40,820 nucleotides of DNA from WRAV01 sp050950205 (GCA_050950205.1 JBMNHF010000006.1:1-40820), one strand, 5' to 3'; shown: positions 6,839-14,588, counted from the stretch's first letter. The notes: generated by a model from the letters alone, not told the origin. Translations and numbers: made by a program.

Positions 6839-7513
6839 CTAGTATATGGGATGAGTGGATTCGTTGTCAATAAGAATTTTGCTCAACTGGTCAATTTTAT
6901 CAACAATTACCAAAGCTCCACTATCAATAAGAGTTTCTTTTGAACGATATCCCCAAGAAACCCCAATGGTTTCTACACCGGCATTTTGCCCGGTTTGGAT
7001 ATCGGTTTCGCTGTCTCCTATGTAAATGCAGTCTTGCTTTTCCAACGCAAAGTGTTGCAAAATTTCAAAGATAGTGGTGGGATCGGGCTTGAGGGGAATT
7101 CCGTTCCGGGCGCCTAGAACCAAATCCACCATCCCGGGAAGCTGCAACTGAACCATAAAGGTGGAAAACCGGTGAGGCTTATTGGAAAGCACTGCCACCT
7201 TCATTCCCTTTTGCCGGATTGTTTGAAGCAATTGGGGAATGCCGGGGTAGGGGCGGGTGTTGTCGTTGGCATGAATGTTGTAATACTGCTGAAAAACTGC
7301 CTGTACCCGCAGGAGAGTATCCTCATCCTTGTGCCCTTCGGGGAGGCAGGTGGTCAAAAGGTTGACAACACCGTTGCCCACCATCTTCTGGTACTCTTCC
7401 ACGCTGTATCCAGGAAAGCCGTAGGCGTCCAATGCGTAGTTGTAAGCATGGGCCAGATCGGCAATGGTGTTGAGCAATGTGCCGTCTAAATCAAAAATGG
7501 CCAGTTGTTTCAT
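6839..7513 (-). CDS. HAD-superfamily phosphatase, phosphoglycolate phosphatase-like
   Basis: Haloacid dehalogenase-type hydrolase of 224 residues, probably removing phosphate from a small sugar phosphate or 2-phosphoglycolate. Motif I is FDLDGTLLNT (D8 nucleophile, D10 acid/base), motif II is VAVLSNKP, motif III supplies the lysine of GIPLKPDPT, and motif IV is YIGDSETDIQTG. A helical cap domain lies between motifs I and II (about residues 18-80). The ATG at 7513 follows GGGAGG; the frame extends to 7561 but that part belongs to the upstream gene region. Its start overlaps the stop of the membrane protein gene (TGATG), so translation is coupled. The promoter for the next operon is embedded in its 3' end. 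The substrate is not determinable from sequence. Confidence 0.88.
   Translation of the reverse strand: MKQLAIFDLDGTLLNTIADLAHAYNYALDAYGFPGYSVEEYQKMVGNGVVNLLTTCLPEGHKDEDTLLRVQAVFQQYYNIHANDNTRPYPGIPQLLQTIRQKGMKVAVLSNKPHRFSTFMVQLQLPGMVDLVLGARNGIPLKPDPTTIFEILQHFALEKQDCIYIGDSETDIQTGQNAGVETIGVSWGYRSKETLIDSGALVIVDKIDQLSKILIDNESTHPIY
6841..6870 (-). promoter_or_regulatory. Promoter of the T-box operon
   Basis: On the minus strand TTGACA (6870-6865), 18-nt spacer, TATACT (6846-6841). It lies inside the last codons of the HAD phosphatase gene; transcription would start near 6834, at the 5' edge of the T-box. Confidence 0.7.
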
Positions 7514-7899
7514 CAAAGGCCTCCCACAGTGATGAACCTGGAACGACGCTGCTTCATGCACAGGTAGACCACCACACAGTTAATGAGAATATCCAAAAAG
7601 GTTCCTACCACCAGAGTTTCCGCCAGAGTAACTTTTACCGGTAGGGTAACGGCAACAAAAATCAAATTAAAGAGAATGGCAAAAATTTGAACTAAGTAAA
7701 ATGCCATAAGCTGACTGAGCCGAACCGAGCCAACAAACCGCTTGACCACCAGGACGATGCCGTACAAGATCATAGCGGAGGTAACGGCGAACACAATACC
7801 GGGCAGACAGGAATTGGTAGCGGTCAGCAAATAGATTACATCCACCAATCGAAGGGAGGTGGTGATAAGCAGCAGATAATACAGCACGGACTTTAGCAA
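7513..7899 (-). CDS. Small membrane protein of unknown function
   Basis: 128 residues, mostly hydrophobic, with about four predicted transmembrane segments (near residues 4-25, 32-53, 66-88 and 94-114) and a basic C-terminal tail (KQRRSRF). The start is a TTG at 7899 with AAGGAGA eight bases before it; no ATG is available near the start. The gene overlaps the HAD phosphatase start by one base, so the two are likely co-translated. I do not recognise the family; no signal cleavage site or metal motif is evident. Confidence 0.65.
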   Translation of the reverse strand: MLKSVLYYLLLITTSLRLVDVIYLLTATNSCLPGIVFAVTSAMILYGIVLVVKRFVGSVRLSQLMAFYLVQIFAILFNLIFVAVTLPVKVTLAETLVVGTFLDILINCVVVYLCMKQRRSRFITVGGL

Positions 7900-8018
7900 A
7901 AAAATCTCTCCTTGCGCTAAGATTCGCTGTTTATTATAGGATTAAAATATATGTATACAGGCAATGGTTTCTCACAAATTGCTTTACTTTGTTGAGAGAT
8001 TACCAATGCCGTTTGGTT

Positions 8019-8047
8019 ATTATATCATAAACTTGATCAAAAGCCAA
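8019..8047 (-). promoter_or_regulatory. Weak candidate promoter for the membrane protein-HAD operon
   Basis: Minus-strand TTGGCT (8047-8042), 17-nt spacer, TATAAT (8024-8019). It would leave a leader of about 110 nt. Only the -10 box is good. Otherwise I see nothing in 7900-8086. Confidence 0.35.
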
Positions 8048-8086
8048 GAAAAGCATCTGTCAAAAACAAAGATGAAACATAATGTC

Positions 8087-8115
8087 TTGACATAGCGTTA
8101 CAGGTGTTGTATACT
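8087..8115 (+). promoter_or_regulatory. Promoter of the YtrA-type ABC transporter operon
   Basis: TTGACA (8087-8092), 17-nt spacer, TATACT (8110-8115). The -10 box is the first half of the operator at 8110-8141. Confidence 0.8.
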
Positions 8116-8141
8116 GTTTATTAAATAAACATAACAGTATA
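8110..8141. promoter_or_regulatory. Nested palindromic operator, probably bound by the YtrA-type regulator
   Basis: Outer arms TATACTGTT (8110-8118) and AACAGTATA (8133-8141) are perfect. Inside them GTTTATT-A-AATAAAC (8116-8130) is a second perfect palindrome. The site covers the -10 box and start point, so a bound repressor would block transcription. Autoregulation is typical for this regulator type. Confidence 0.7.
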
Positions 8142-8181
8142 TACACACACTACAGTATGGACGGTGGATGGGGGGGATTGG

Positions 8182-8556
8182 GTGAAGATCATCATATCAA
8201 ATTCGTCGTCTCTGCCCATTTACGAGCAGATCAAACAGCAGGTGAAGGCGGCTATTCTTTCCGGGGAGCTGGAGGAAAATCAGCTGCTGCCCAGCTTGCG
8301 GGGACTGGCTAAGGATTTAAAAATCAGCGTACTGACCACCATGCGGGCTTACAATGAGCTGGAGCAAGAAGGTTTTGTTACCAGCATTCAGGGCAAGGGC
8401 TATTACGTGATGCCCAGAGGCAGCCAGCTGATGCAGGAGCAGTTTTTGCGGGAGGTAGAGCGATCTTTGGAAGAGGCGGTCAAAGCTGCCGCTATGGCAA
8501 ATATCAGCGACGAGCAGCTAATTGATATGCTCAAACTGCTGTTGGAGGTAGAGTAA
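8182..8556 (+). CDS. GntR-family regulator, YtrA subfamily
   Basis: Short GntR-type winged-helix repressor of 124 residues. The N terminus KIIISNSSSLPIYEQIKQQV, the LPSLRGLAKDLKISVLTTMRAYNELEQEGFV helix-turn-helix (about residues 35-65) and GKGYYV are typical; the short C-terminal tail (about 75-124) forms the YtrA-type dimerisation part rather than an effector domain. I place the start at the GTG at 8182 after a run of seven G; an upstream GTG at 8164 is in frame but lacks a good site and adds six non-conserved residues. It is the first gene of the operon, two bases before the ATPase gene, and very likely represses its own promoter through the palindromes at 8110-8141. The inducer is unknown; relatives often respond to cell-wall-active peptides. 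Confidence 0.9.
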   Translation: MKIIISNSSSLPIYEQIKQQVKAAILSGELEENQLLPSLRGLAKDLKISVLTTMRAYNELEQEGFVTSIQGKGYYVMPRGSQLMQEQFLREVERSLEEAVKAAAMANISDEQLIDMLKLLLEVE

Positions 8557-8558
8557 GT

Positions 8559-9422
8559 ATGTCGAATACCATATTGGATGTCAGGGCAGTGAGCAAGAAT
8601 TATGGCAGCTTTGCCCTGCAGGATGTGAGTTTTTCCATTCCCAAGGGCTACATCATGGGATTGATCGGCCCCAATGGAGCAGGAAAAACCACCATCATCC
8701 ATTTGATTCTCAATCTTCTGCGCCGAGACAGCGGCGAAATCAAAGTCCTGGGCATGGACAACATCGCCGCCGATTCCGCTATTAAGCAGCAGGTAGGAGT
8801 CGTCTTTGATTCCACCCCTTATGTAGAGGATTGGAAGGTAAAGGATGTGGGAAAGGCCATGTCCCTGTTCTACGAGAACTGGAGCCAGCCTCGGTTTTTT
8901 GAGCTGGTGGGTGATTTTCACTTGGATCGGGATAAAAAGGTAAAAGAACTTTCCCGGGGGATGCAAACCAAGCTGATGTTGGCCTGTGCCCTTGCCCATG
9001 AGGCCAAGTTGCTCATTTTAGACGAACCCACCAGCGGCATGGACCCTGTTGCCCGAGACGAACTGATGGATATGCTGCGCCATTACATTGACGACGGCGA
9101 AAAAAGCGTGTTGTTTTCCACTCACATCACCGCCGATTTGGAGCGGGCGGCGGATTTTATTACCTATATCCGAAACGGGCAGGTTTATTTTACCGGACCT
9201 ACCGATGTTTTGCTGGAAGAGTGGCGGCTGCTCAAAGGAGGGCGTCAAGATCTAACTGCTCAGTTGAGAGAAAAGATAGTGGGCTTGCGGGAGCATCGTT
9301 CTGGCTTTGACGGCCTTGTAAAGGCAAAAGACTTTCCAGCTCCCCCTGACGGTTGTGTGCTGGATCAAGTATCCATCGATGACATTATGCTTTATACCGC
9401 AAAGGAGGCGACGCCCTCATGA
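8559..9422 (+). CDS. ABC transporter ATP-binding protein
   Basis: ATPase subunit of an ABC-2-type exporter, 287 residues. Walker A is GPNGAGKTT (37-45), the signature region is LSRGMQTKLMLA (about 131), Walker B is LLILDEPTSGMDP (about 150-162), and the switch histidine lies in STHIT. About 70 C-terminal residues beyond the ATPase core resemble the tails of YtrB-like and bacitracin-type exporters. It begins two bases after the regulator stop and overlaps the permease gene by four bases (ATGA), so the three form one operon. Transported substrate is unknown; export of or protection against an antimicrobial compound is an inference from operon type. Confidence 0.9.
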   Translation: MSNTILDVRAVSKNYGSFALQDVSFSIPKGYIMGLIGPNGAGKTTIIHLILNLLRRDSGEIKVLGMDNIAADSAIKQQVGVVFDSTPYVEDWKVKDVGKAMSLFYENWSQPRFFELVGDFHLDRDKKVKELSRGMQTKLMLACALAHEAKLLILDEPTSGMDPVARDELMDMLRHYIDDGEKSVLFSTHITADLERAADFITYIRNGQVYFTGPTDVLLEEWRLLKGGRQDLTAQLREKIVGLREHRSGFDGLVKAKDFPAPPDGCVLDQVSIDDIMLYTAKEATPS

Positions 9423-10087
9423 CAGGTGCTGTTAAAATGCTCCGTCTGGACCTTTTAACCATGCGGGTTTATCTCAAGTCTTACCTTATATATTTGCTTT
9501 ACCCCATTCTGTTTGCCTGGTGGGAGCCATCCGGCATGGCCACCATGGCCGGACTGATGCTGGCTATGCTGGGGGGCTCCATCTTCTCCGTACAGGAAAA
9601 AAACAAGCTGGAGAGGCTGTACGGAATGCTCAGTATTTCGGATAGCAGTTTGGTGGCGGGACGCTATCTTTTTCTTTTGGCCAACTGTCTCACGATTCAA
9701 CTTGTGATACTGCCTCTTCATTTTGTGGTTTCCCGACTCTTTGGTAAAATGCCTAGCGGCAATGATCTGATCTTTGCCATAGGGCTGAGCTACTTCTTGT
9801 TTTGGTTTCAATGCTCTTATCAGATTCCCCTCTTTATGAAATTTGGCCACACCAAAATGCGGATGTGGGCCGCGGCACCCTTTATAGTTCTTGCCCTTTC
9901 TTCTGTAATGTTTGCCTCTCTGTTCGGGGAAACCATAAAAACGCGGGGCCTTTATTTGGAGGAGGCTTTTCATCATCTATCCAATCATTCCTTACAAATA
10001 ACTCTGACTTTATTGGCTTTGGGAACTTTGCTGGGGGCAATGAGTTATCTCATCTCGGTAGGAGTATACAAATCCACCAAAAGGTAA
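9419..10087 (+). CDS. ABC-2-type transporter permease
   Basis: Membrane subunit of 222 residues with about six hydrophobic segments (near residues 18-36, 38-56, 78-98, 113-130, 141-160 and 190-213). It carries the ABC-2 feature of short loops and a cytoplasmic N terminus, and a QEKNKLERLYGMLSIS segment typical of small permeases next to YtrA-type regulators. The ATG at 9419 overlaps the ATPase stop, and AAGGAGG lies about ten bases upstream. It should pair with the ATPase at 8559-9422. No second permease gene follows, so a homodimer is likely. Confidence 0.85.
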   Translation: MTGAVKMLRLDLLTMRVYLKSYLIYLLYPILFAWWEPSGMATMAGLMLAMLGGSIFSVQEKNKLERLYGMLSISDSSLVAGRYLFLLANCLTIQLVILPLHFVVSRLFGKMPSGNDLIFAIGLSYFLFWFQCSYQIPLFMKFGHTKMRMWAAAPFIVLALSSVMFASLFGETIKTRGLYLEEAFHHLSNHSLQITLTLLALGTLLGAMSYLISVGVYKSTKR

Positions 10088-10105
10088 CCACTCTTCTAAG
10101 CCGGA

Positions 10106-10134
10106 TTGACTGGACATTTCGGTTGTGTTATCCT
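10106..10134 (+). promoter_or_regulatory. Candidate promoter of gatCAB
   Basis: TTGACT (10106-10111), 17-nt spacer, TATCCT (10129-10134). The -10 is imperfect. A terminator hairpin (10163-10191) stands between it and gatC. Confidence 0.5.
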
Positions 10135-10162
10135 TAAAAATACAATCCCGGCACTAAAATGT

Positions 10163-10191
10163 CCCTGTGCTTTTTGGCACGGGGCGTTTTT
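10163..10191 (+). terminator. Terminator in the ABC operon / gatC intergenic region
   Basis: CCCTGTGC (10163-10170) pairs with GCACGGGG (10177-10184, one G-T pair), followed by CGTTTTT. It probably ends the ABC operon, but because a promoter candidate lies upstream it could also attenuate gatCAB. Confidence 0.75.
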
Positions 10192-10220
10192 GTAGGATTC
10201 TTGAAAAAGGAGAGGCTTGG

Positions 10221-10508
10221 ATGAAGATAGAACATGCGCTGCTGGAGCGCTTGCAGGAATATTCCCGTATCCGACTGACCGGGCAGGAGCGGGAAGATTT
10301 TCAGACAGAGGCTGGTCTTATTTTAGTGGAAATGAATAAGCTGTTCCGTCAAGAAACCGGCGGTGTACAGGGAATGGGTTGTTCCCGTGTTTGCACCAAT
10401 GTATTTCGGGAAGATGTGGTGGAGCCTTCCACCGCCCACGACGCCATACTGGAAGAAGCTCCTAACCGGGAAGGCAGGTATATCCGGGTACCCAAAGCGG
10501 TGGAATAG
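10221..10508 (+). CDS. gatC: Aspartyl/glutamyl-tRNA amidotransferase subunit C
   Basis: Small subunit of the tRNA-dependent amidotransferase, 95 residues, which wraps around GatA and stabilises GatAB. Family pattern: N-terminal helices with LERLQEYSRIRLTGQER and a C-terminal stretch VFREDVVEPSTAHDAILEEAPNREGRYIRVPKAVE, split here by nothing unusual. The ATG at 10221 has AAAGGAGAGG upstream; the frame is open to 10167 but that part overlaps the terminator. It is the first gene of gatCAB, nine bases before gatA. Confidence 0.92.
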   Translation: MKIEHALLERLQEYSRIRLTGQEREDFQTEAGLILVEMNKLFRQETGGVQGMGCSRVCTNVFREDVVEPSTAHDAILEEAPNREGRYIRVPKAVE

Positions 10509-10517
10509 GGGGATACC

Positions 10518-11963
10518 ATGAAGGACCTAGAAAAGTTTAGTGCTCTTGAGTTGGGAAAGCTGATACGCAAGGGCGCCATTCGCTGTGAGGAAGCTGTCCG
10601 CCACTGCTTGGAGGTTATAGAACATCGGGAGCCTCAGCTTTCTGCCTTTTTAGAGGTGACAAGAGAAAAAGCGCTATCCGATGCGCAAGAGGTACAAAAG
10701 CGCATCGATGCCAATGACCAAACGCTCTCCCCTCTGGCAGGGGTTCCTATGGCACTTTCTGACAGCATTTGTGTCAAAGGAGTGAGAATCACCGGTGGCT
10801 CCCGGATGCTGAAGGGTTTTTGCCCTCCCTATTCCGCTACTCTTTGGGAACGGCTCAAGGTTGGGGGAGCGGTGCTGCTGGGCAAAACATCGTTGGATGA
10901 GTTTGGCATGGGGATCAGCGGTGAAACCTGCGTCTTTGGGCCTGCTGGCAATGTATGGGATACCCGGCAGGCATTAGAGGGCGGCCCTTCGGCCGTTGCC
11001 GGGGGAGAGGCCTTTTATGCTTTGGGAAGTGATGGCACAGGAACTTTGCGCCGCTCGGCTTCGCTGGCGGGCATTACCAGTCTCAGACCCACTTGGGGAA
11101 CGATTTCCCGCCATGGAGTGGTGTCCGGCACCTCGTCCCTGGAACAGGTGGGGGTGGTGGGCAAAACCATTTTGGACTGTAGCCAAATATTGGCGCTTGT
11201 GGGAGGAAAGGACCATCGGGACTCCACCACAAGGCAGGTGCCGATGGCAGAGGAGAAAACTTCGGTTCAAGGGATGAAAATCGGACTACCTGATTTCTTC
11301 TTTAACCAGGAGATGGATCCCTGTATTAAGGAAAGGGTTTTGGCTGCTGCCCAACAGCTGGAGAGGTTGGGAGCTGTATTAATTCCGGTAGAATTGCCCT
11401 TATCCGACCTGATTCTGCCTGCTTATTTTGCCATTGCCTGCGGGGAAGCAAGCTCCAACCTGGCCCGGTACGACGGAATCCGATACGGCTACAGCGCCGA
11501 TGACGTGGAAGCACTGAAGGAACGATACATTCAGTCCCGCAGCCGGGCTTTGGGAAGCCGCATCAAAGCATATATTTTGCTGGGCAACCTTTTTCTTGCA
11601 GGAAAGGAGGATGCTTACAGCAAGGCGTTGCAGGTCCGGCAGCTGATTGTCCAAGGGTTTGAGAATCTATTTGAGCGGTGCGATATGATATTGTCTCCTG
11701 TTGCACCGGCTCTCCCCTCTCAAATGGCGGAGAACGACGGGGGCCTTTTGGAGTTTTACCGGCAGAGCATCTTTACCGCTCCGGCCAATCTGGCAGGACT
11801 GCCTGCTGCCACCCTTCCCTGTGGTTATCACAGCGAGGGTTTGCCCATCAGCTTTCAGTTAATCGGCAAACCCTGCGGTGAAGGAAAACTAGTTGAGGTG
11901 GCTGACGCTTATCAGAAAGCCACCGAATTTCACCTGAAAACACCGGGGGAGGTGGGAGAATGA
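10518..11963 (+). CDS. gatA: GatA-like protein with degenerate amidase triad
   Basis: Amidase-signature protein of 481 residues, full length for GatA, which normally hydrolyses glutamine to ammonia for conversion of Glu-tRNA(Gln) and Asp-tRNA(Asn). The fold is clear from LLGKTSLDEFGMG, LRPTWGTISRHGVVSGTSSLEQVG, EASSNLARYDGIRYGY and the C-terminal NLAGLPAATLPCG. But the catalytic Lys-cisSer-Ser triad is replaced: the usual GIKDNI lysine is Ser81 (ALSDSI), the first serine of GGSSGG is Pro157 (GGPSAV), and the nucleophile of GSDTGGSIR is Thr176 (GSDGTGTLR). The frame is intact throughout and overlaps gatB by four bases, so this is not simple decay. Amidase activity is probably lost; another GatA may exist elsewhere, or ammonia may come from another source. 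Confidence 0.88.
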   Translation: MKDLEKFSALELGKLIRKGAIRCEEAVRHCLEVIEHREPQLSAFLEVTREKALSDAQEVQKRIDANDQTLSPLAGVPMALSDSICVKGVRITGGSRMLKGFCPPYSATLWERLKVGGAVLLGKTSLDEFGMGISGETCVFGPAGNVWDTRQALEGGPSAVAGGEAFYALGSDGTGTLRRSASLAGITSLRPTWGTISRHGVVSGTSSLEQVGVVGKTILDCSQILALVGGKDHRDSTTRQVPMAEEKTSVQGMKIGLPDFFFNQEMDPCIKERVLAAAQQLERLGAVLIPVELPLSDLILPAYFAIACGEASSNLARYDGIRYGYSADDVEALKERYIQSRSRALGSRIKAYILLGNLFLAGKEDAYSKALQVRQLIVQGFENLFERCDMILSPVAPALPSQMAENDGGLLEFYRQSIFTAPANLAGLPAATLPCGYHSEGLPISFQLIGKPCGEGKLVEVADAYQKATEFHLKTPGEVGE

Positions 11964-13390
11964 GCTGGGAAATGGTAGCGGGGGTGGAGGTTCATGTGGA
12001 GCTTGCCACCAAAACTAAAATTTTTTGCGGGTGTGCCAATGTCTTTGGAGCAGAACCCAACACCCTGATTTGTCCGGTCTGCATCGGCATGCCAGGAGCG
12101 CTCCCTGTCCTCAATCGGCAGGTGGTGGAATACGCTTTGCGCACGGGGCTGGCCCTGGGCTGCGACATCGCCCCTCAGACAGCTTTTGACCGCAAAAGCT
12201 ACTTTTACCCCGATCTGCCAAAGGCCTATCAAATCTCTCAACTTCATTTGCCCATCTGTCAAAACGGCGGATTGGAGATCGAAACCACAAAAGGAAAGAA
12301 AAAAATCCGGATTCGACAAATCCATATCGAGGAAGATGCGGGAAAGCTGATTCATCACCCCACTCAACCCTATACGCTGGTGGATTTTAACCGCTGCGGG
12401 GTGCCTCTGCTGGAGATTGTCTCCCAACCCGACCTTAGCGAAGCCGATGAAGTGATAGCCTATTTGGAAAGCTTGCGGGAAATTCTCTTGTTCCTCGGCG
12501 TATCCGACTGCAAAATGCAGGAGGGCTCTCTGCGGGTGGATCTCAACGTTTCGGTGCGCCGGCAGGGGAGTAAGGAGCCATCTGTTCCGACCGAAGTAAA
12601 GAACCTCAACTCTTTTCAGGCGGTGGGCCGCGCTATGCGCTGGGAAGCTGCTCGGCAGATTCAGGTGTTGGAAGCGGGGGGAAAGATTCTGCGGGAAACC
12701 CGGCGCTGGGATGATGAGACAAAACAAGGGATTGTGCTGCGCTCCAAGGAGGAAGCGGAGCATTACCGATATATGCCGGAACCGGATTTGCCCATGTTTG
12801 TCATTGACCAAGACTGGGTGGAGCAGGTGCGGAAAAATTTGCCGGAGCTTCCTCGGGAAAAACGAATCCGCTATCAAAAGGAAATGGGCATCTCCCATCA
12901 GGATGCCTGCACCCTGACCACTTCCCGGCAGATGGCAGCGTTGTTTGAAAAAACCGCTACACTCTGCCAAAATCCCCGGGAAGCTTGTCATCTAATCGTG
13001 GGGGAAGTGGCCCGGCTTTGCACCGAAACAGCCACCCAGCCGGAGGATTTAAAGATAGATGCTCGAAAGCTGGCCTCCTTGATTGGCATGATGGAGTCGG
13101 GACAGATTAACCGTACGGTGGGCAAGGAGGTAATGGAGCAGATTTTTCTCCACGATATAGACCCTCAAGTTTATGTTGCGCAAAAGGGACTTGCCATGAT
13201 CAACGACCCGGATCTAGTGGAGGCTGCAGTTCGGCGGGTGATCAAGGAGCAGGCAAAATCGGTGGCCGACTATCGATCCGGTAAGGAAAAAGCCTTTCGC
13301 TATCTGGTGGGACAGGTGATGAAATCCCTGAAAGGGAAGGCAGACCCGGCACTGGTCCACCAAATGTTGCACAAGCTTCTGGGTGAATAA
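11960..13390 (+). CDS. gatB: Aspartyl/glutamyl-tRNA amidotransferase subunit B
   Basis: Kinase/transamidase subunit that phosphorylates the side chain of misacylated Glu-tRNA(Gln) or Asp-tRNA(Asn) and amidates it. 476 residues, normal length. The N-terminal cradle domain keeps active-site residues (E10, H12 in GVEVHVE; HIEEDAGK), FDRKSYFYPDLPKAYQISQ, and GSLRVDLNVS. Zinc-type cysteines are present in FCGCANVFG and LICPVCIGMPG. The helical and tail (YqeY-like) domains follow from about residue 295 to the end (KAFRYLVGQVMKSLKGKADP). In contrast to its partner GatA it looks fully functional. The ATG overlaps the gatA stop (ATGA). Confidence 0.95.
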   Translation: MSWEMVAGVEVHVELATKTKIFCGCANVFGAEPNTLICPVCIGMPGALPVLNRQVVEYALRTGLALGCDIAPQTAFDRKSYFYPDLPKAYQISQLHLPICQNGGLEIETTKGKKKIRIRQIHIEEDAGKLIHHPTQPYTLVDFNRCGVPLLEIVSQPDLSEADEVIAYLESLREILLFLGVSDCKMQEGSLRVDLNVSVRRQGSKEPSVPTEVKNLNSFQAVGRAMRWEAARQIQVLEAGGKILRETRRWDDETKQGIVLRSKEEAEHYRYMPEPDLPMFVIDQDWVEQVRKNLPELPREKRIRYQKEMGISHQDACTLTTSRQMAALFEKTATLCQNPREACHLIVGEVARLCTETATQPEDLKIDARKLASLIGMMESGQINRTVGKEVMEQIFLHDIDPQVYVAQKGLAMINDPDLVEAAVRRVIKEQAKSVADYRSGKEKAFRYLVGQVMKSLKGKADPALVHQMLHKLLGE

Positions 13391-13400
13391 GGCGCAAACA

Positions 13401-13426
13401 AAGCCGGCGAAAGCACGCCGGCTTTT
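13401..13426. terminator. Terminator after gatB
   Basis: AAGCCGGCG (13401-13409), loop AAAGCA, CGCCGGCTT (13416-13424), then TT. It sits between the convergent gatB and S1-domain genes and can serve gatB. Confidence 0.85.
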
Positions 13427-13429
13427 CTG

Positions 13430-14371
13430 CTATTGGGTCTCTTCTTCAAATACCGTTTCGATGACTTTGCTGCAGCTTTCGGGAGAATAGCGCCAGCGCT
13501 TGATATGTCCCTGTTTTATGTAGTACTCCGGCTTAGGAGGGGTATAGGCTGCGTCAAAGGCATCTACGATGATGAGCTTAACTTTCATTTTATCGGGCAG
13601 CAGGTTTTTAATATAGACACTGGCGTGCTGACCTGGGGTCACTTCTTCCCTCGGCTCTGCCAGTCCTGCCAGATTGGGAGTGAGTTCCACAAATACGCCG
13701 TATTTTTCCACCGAACGGATTACTCCGGCCACCGTTTCTCCGGGACAAAACAGCGCGGCGTTTTCCTCCCAGGTGCCCAGCAGCTCTTTATGGGAAAGGG
13801 TGATCCGCCCGTTGGCGTCAATACTCTTTACGACGGCCAAAATATCCTGACCGTTGCGGAAACGATCCTTGGGATGGGAGATGCGGGAAACGGAAATGGA
13901 GTCGATGGGAATGAGGGAAGTGATGCCACAGCCAATATCCACAAAGCAGCCGAAGGATTCCAAATGGGTGACCCGGGCGGTAATCACATCTCCGGGGATA
14001 AGCTGATCCAGATACTCTTTTTGACACCGCTCCTGCAAGAGCCGACGGGAAAGCTGGGCCACCGGATTGCCGTCACTGTCCTTAGAAAAACCTGTCACCA
14101 AAAAGCTAACCGGTTTGCCTACCCGGGAGATGATGGCTATATCCCGGGTAGAACCCTCCTGAATTCCCACAGCCGCATGGAGGCGGGGAATCATTCCCCG
14201 GCAGCAACCCAAATCCACAATCAAATTGCGGGCGCTGTCACAAACCAGTGCCCGGCCTTCCAGAATTTTTTGCTGTTCCATAGCCTCCTGCAGGGCGGAA
14301 ATACTCTGCATGGCCTGCTGGTTTTCCGGGGTATCGATGAGCAGACCCTCCGGCCGATAAACTTCCGTCAT
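13430..14371 (-). CDS. S1 RNA-binding domain protein
   Basis: Cytoplasmic RNA-binding protein of 313 residues with repeated S1-type OB folds. A divergent domain is at about residues 45-115. A clear S1 domain at about 130-205 reads GDVITARVTHLESFGCFVDIGCGITSLIP, and a third at about 215-275 reads GETVAGVIRSVEKYGVFVELTPNLAGLAEP. The ATG at 14371 follows GAGGAGG; an in-frame start at 14440 is less likely. It is shorter and more divergent than ribosomal protein S1 and is better called an S1-like protein of unknown target. It is transcribed towards gatB and ends four bases beyond the terminator. Confidence 0.85.
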   Translation of the reverse strand: MTEVYRPEGLLIDTPENQQAMQSISALQEAMEQQKILEGRALVCDSARNLIVDLGCCRGMIPRLHAAVGIQEGSTRDIAIISRVGKPVSFLVTGFSKDSDGNPVAQLSRRLLQERCQKEYLDQLIPGDVITARVTHLESFGCFVDIGCGITSLIPIDSISVSRISHPKDRFRNGQDILAVVKSIDANGRITLSHKELLGTWEENAALFCPGETVAGVIRSVEKYGVFVELTPNLAGLAEPREEVTPGQHASVYIKNLLPDKMKVKLIIVDAFDAAYTPPKPEYYIKQGHIKRWRYSPESCSKVIETVFEEETQ

Positions 14372-14588
14372 TGGCAATAAACCTCCTCTTTTTTCCGGTT
14401 CTTCAAAACACAGGCGCCCCATATGCAAGAGCCGGAACAAGAGGACGCCGCAGTAATACTATATTCACAAAAATCTACAATCATGCAGAAAATCCCGCTG
14501 TTTTCAGAAAGGGAGGCAAAGGAGTTTCTATTTGAGCCAAAGGATCTGATAGACAGCGGAAGGAAAAGTACGACTTTGATTTTGGCTG
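14372..14588. other. Divergent intergenic region without a gene
   Basis: Apart from the ribosome site of the S1-like gene I see only a weak minus-strand promoter candidate: TTGTAG (14480-14475), 16-nt spacer, TATTAC (14458-14453). Open frames here lack family features and ribosome sites. Confidence 0.4.
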
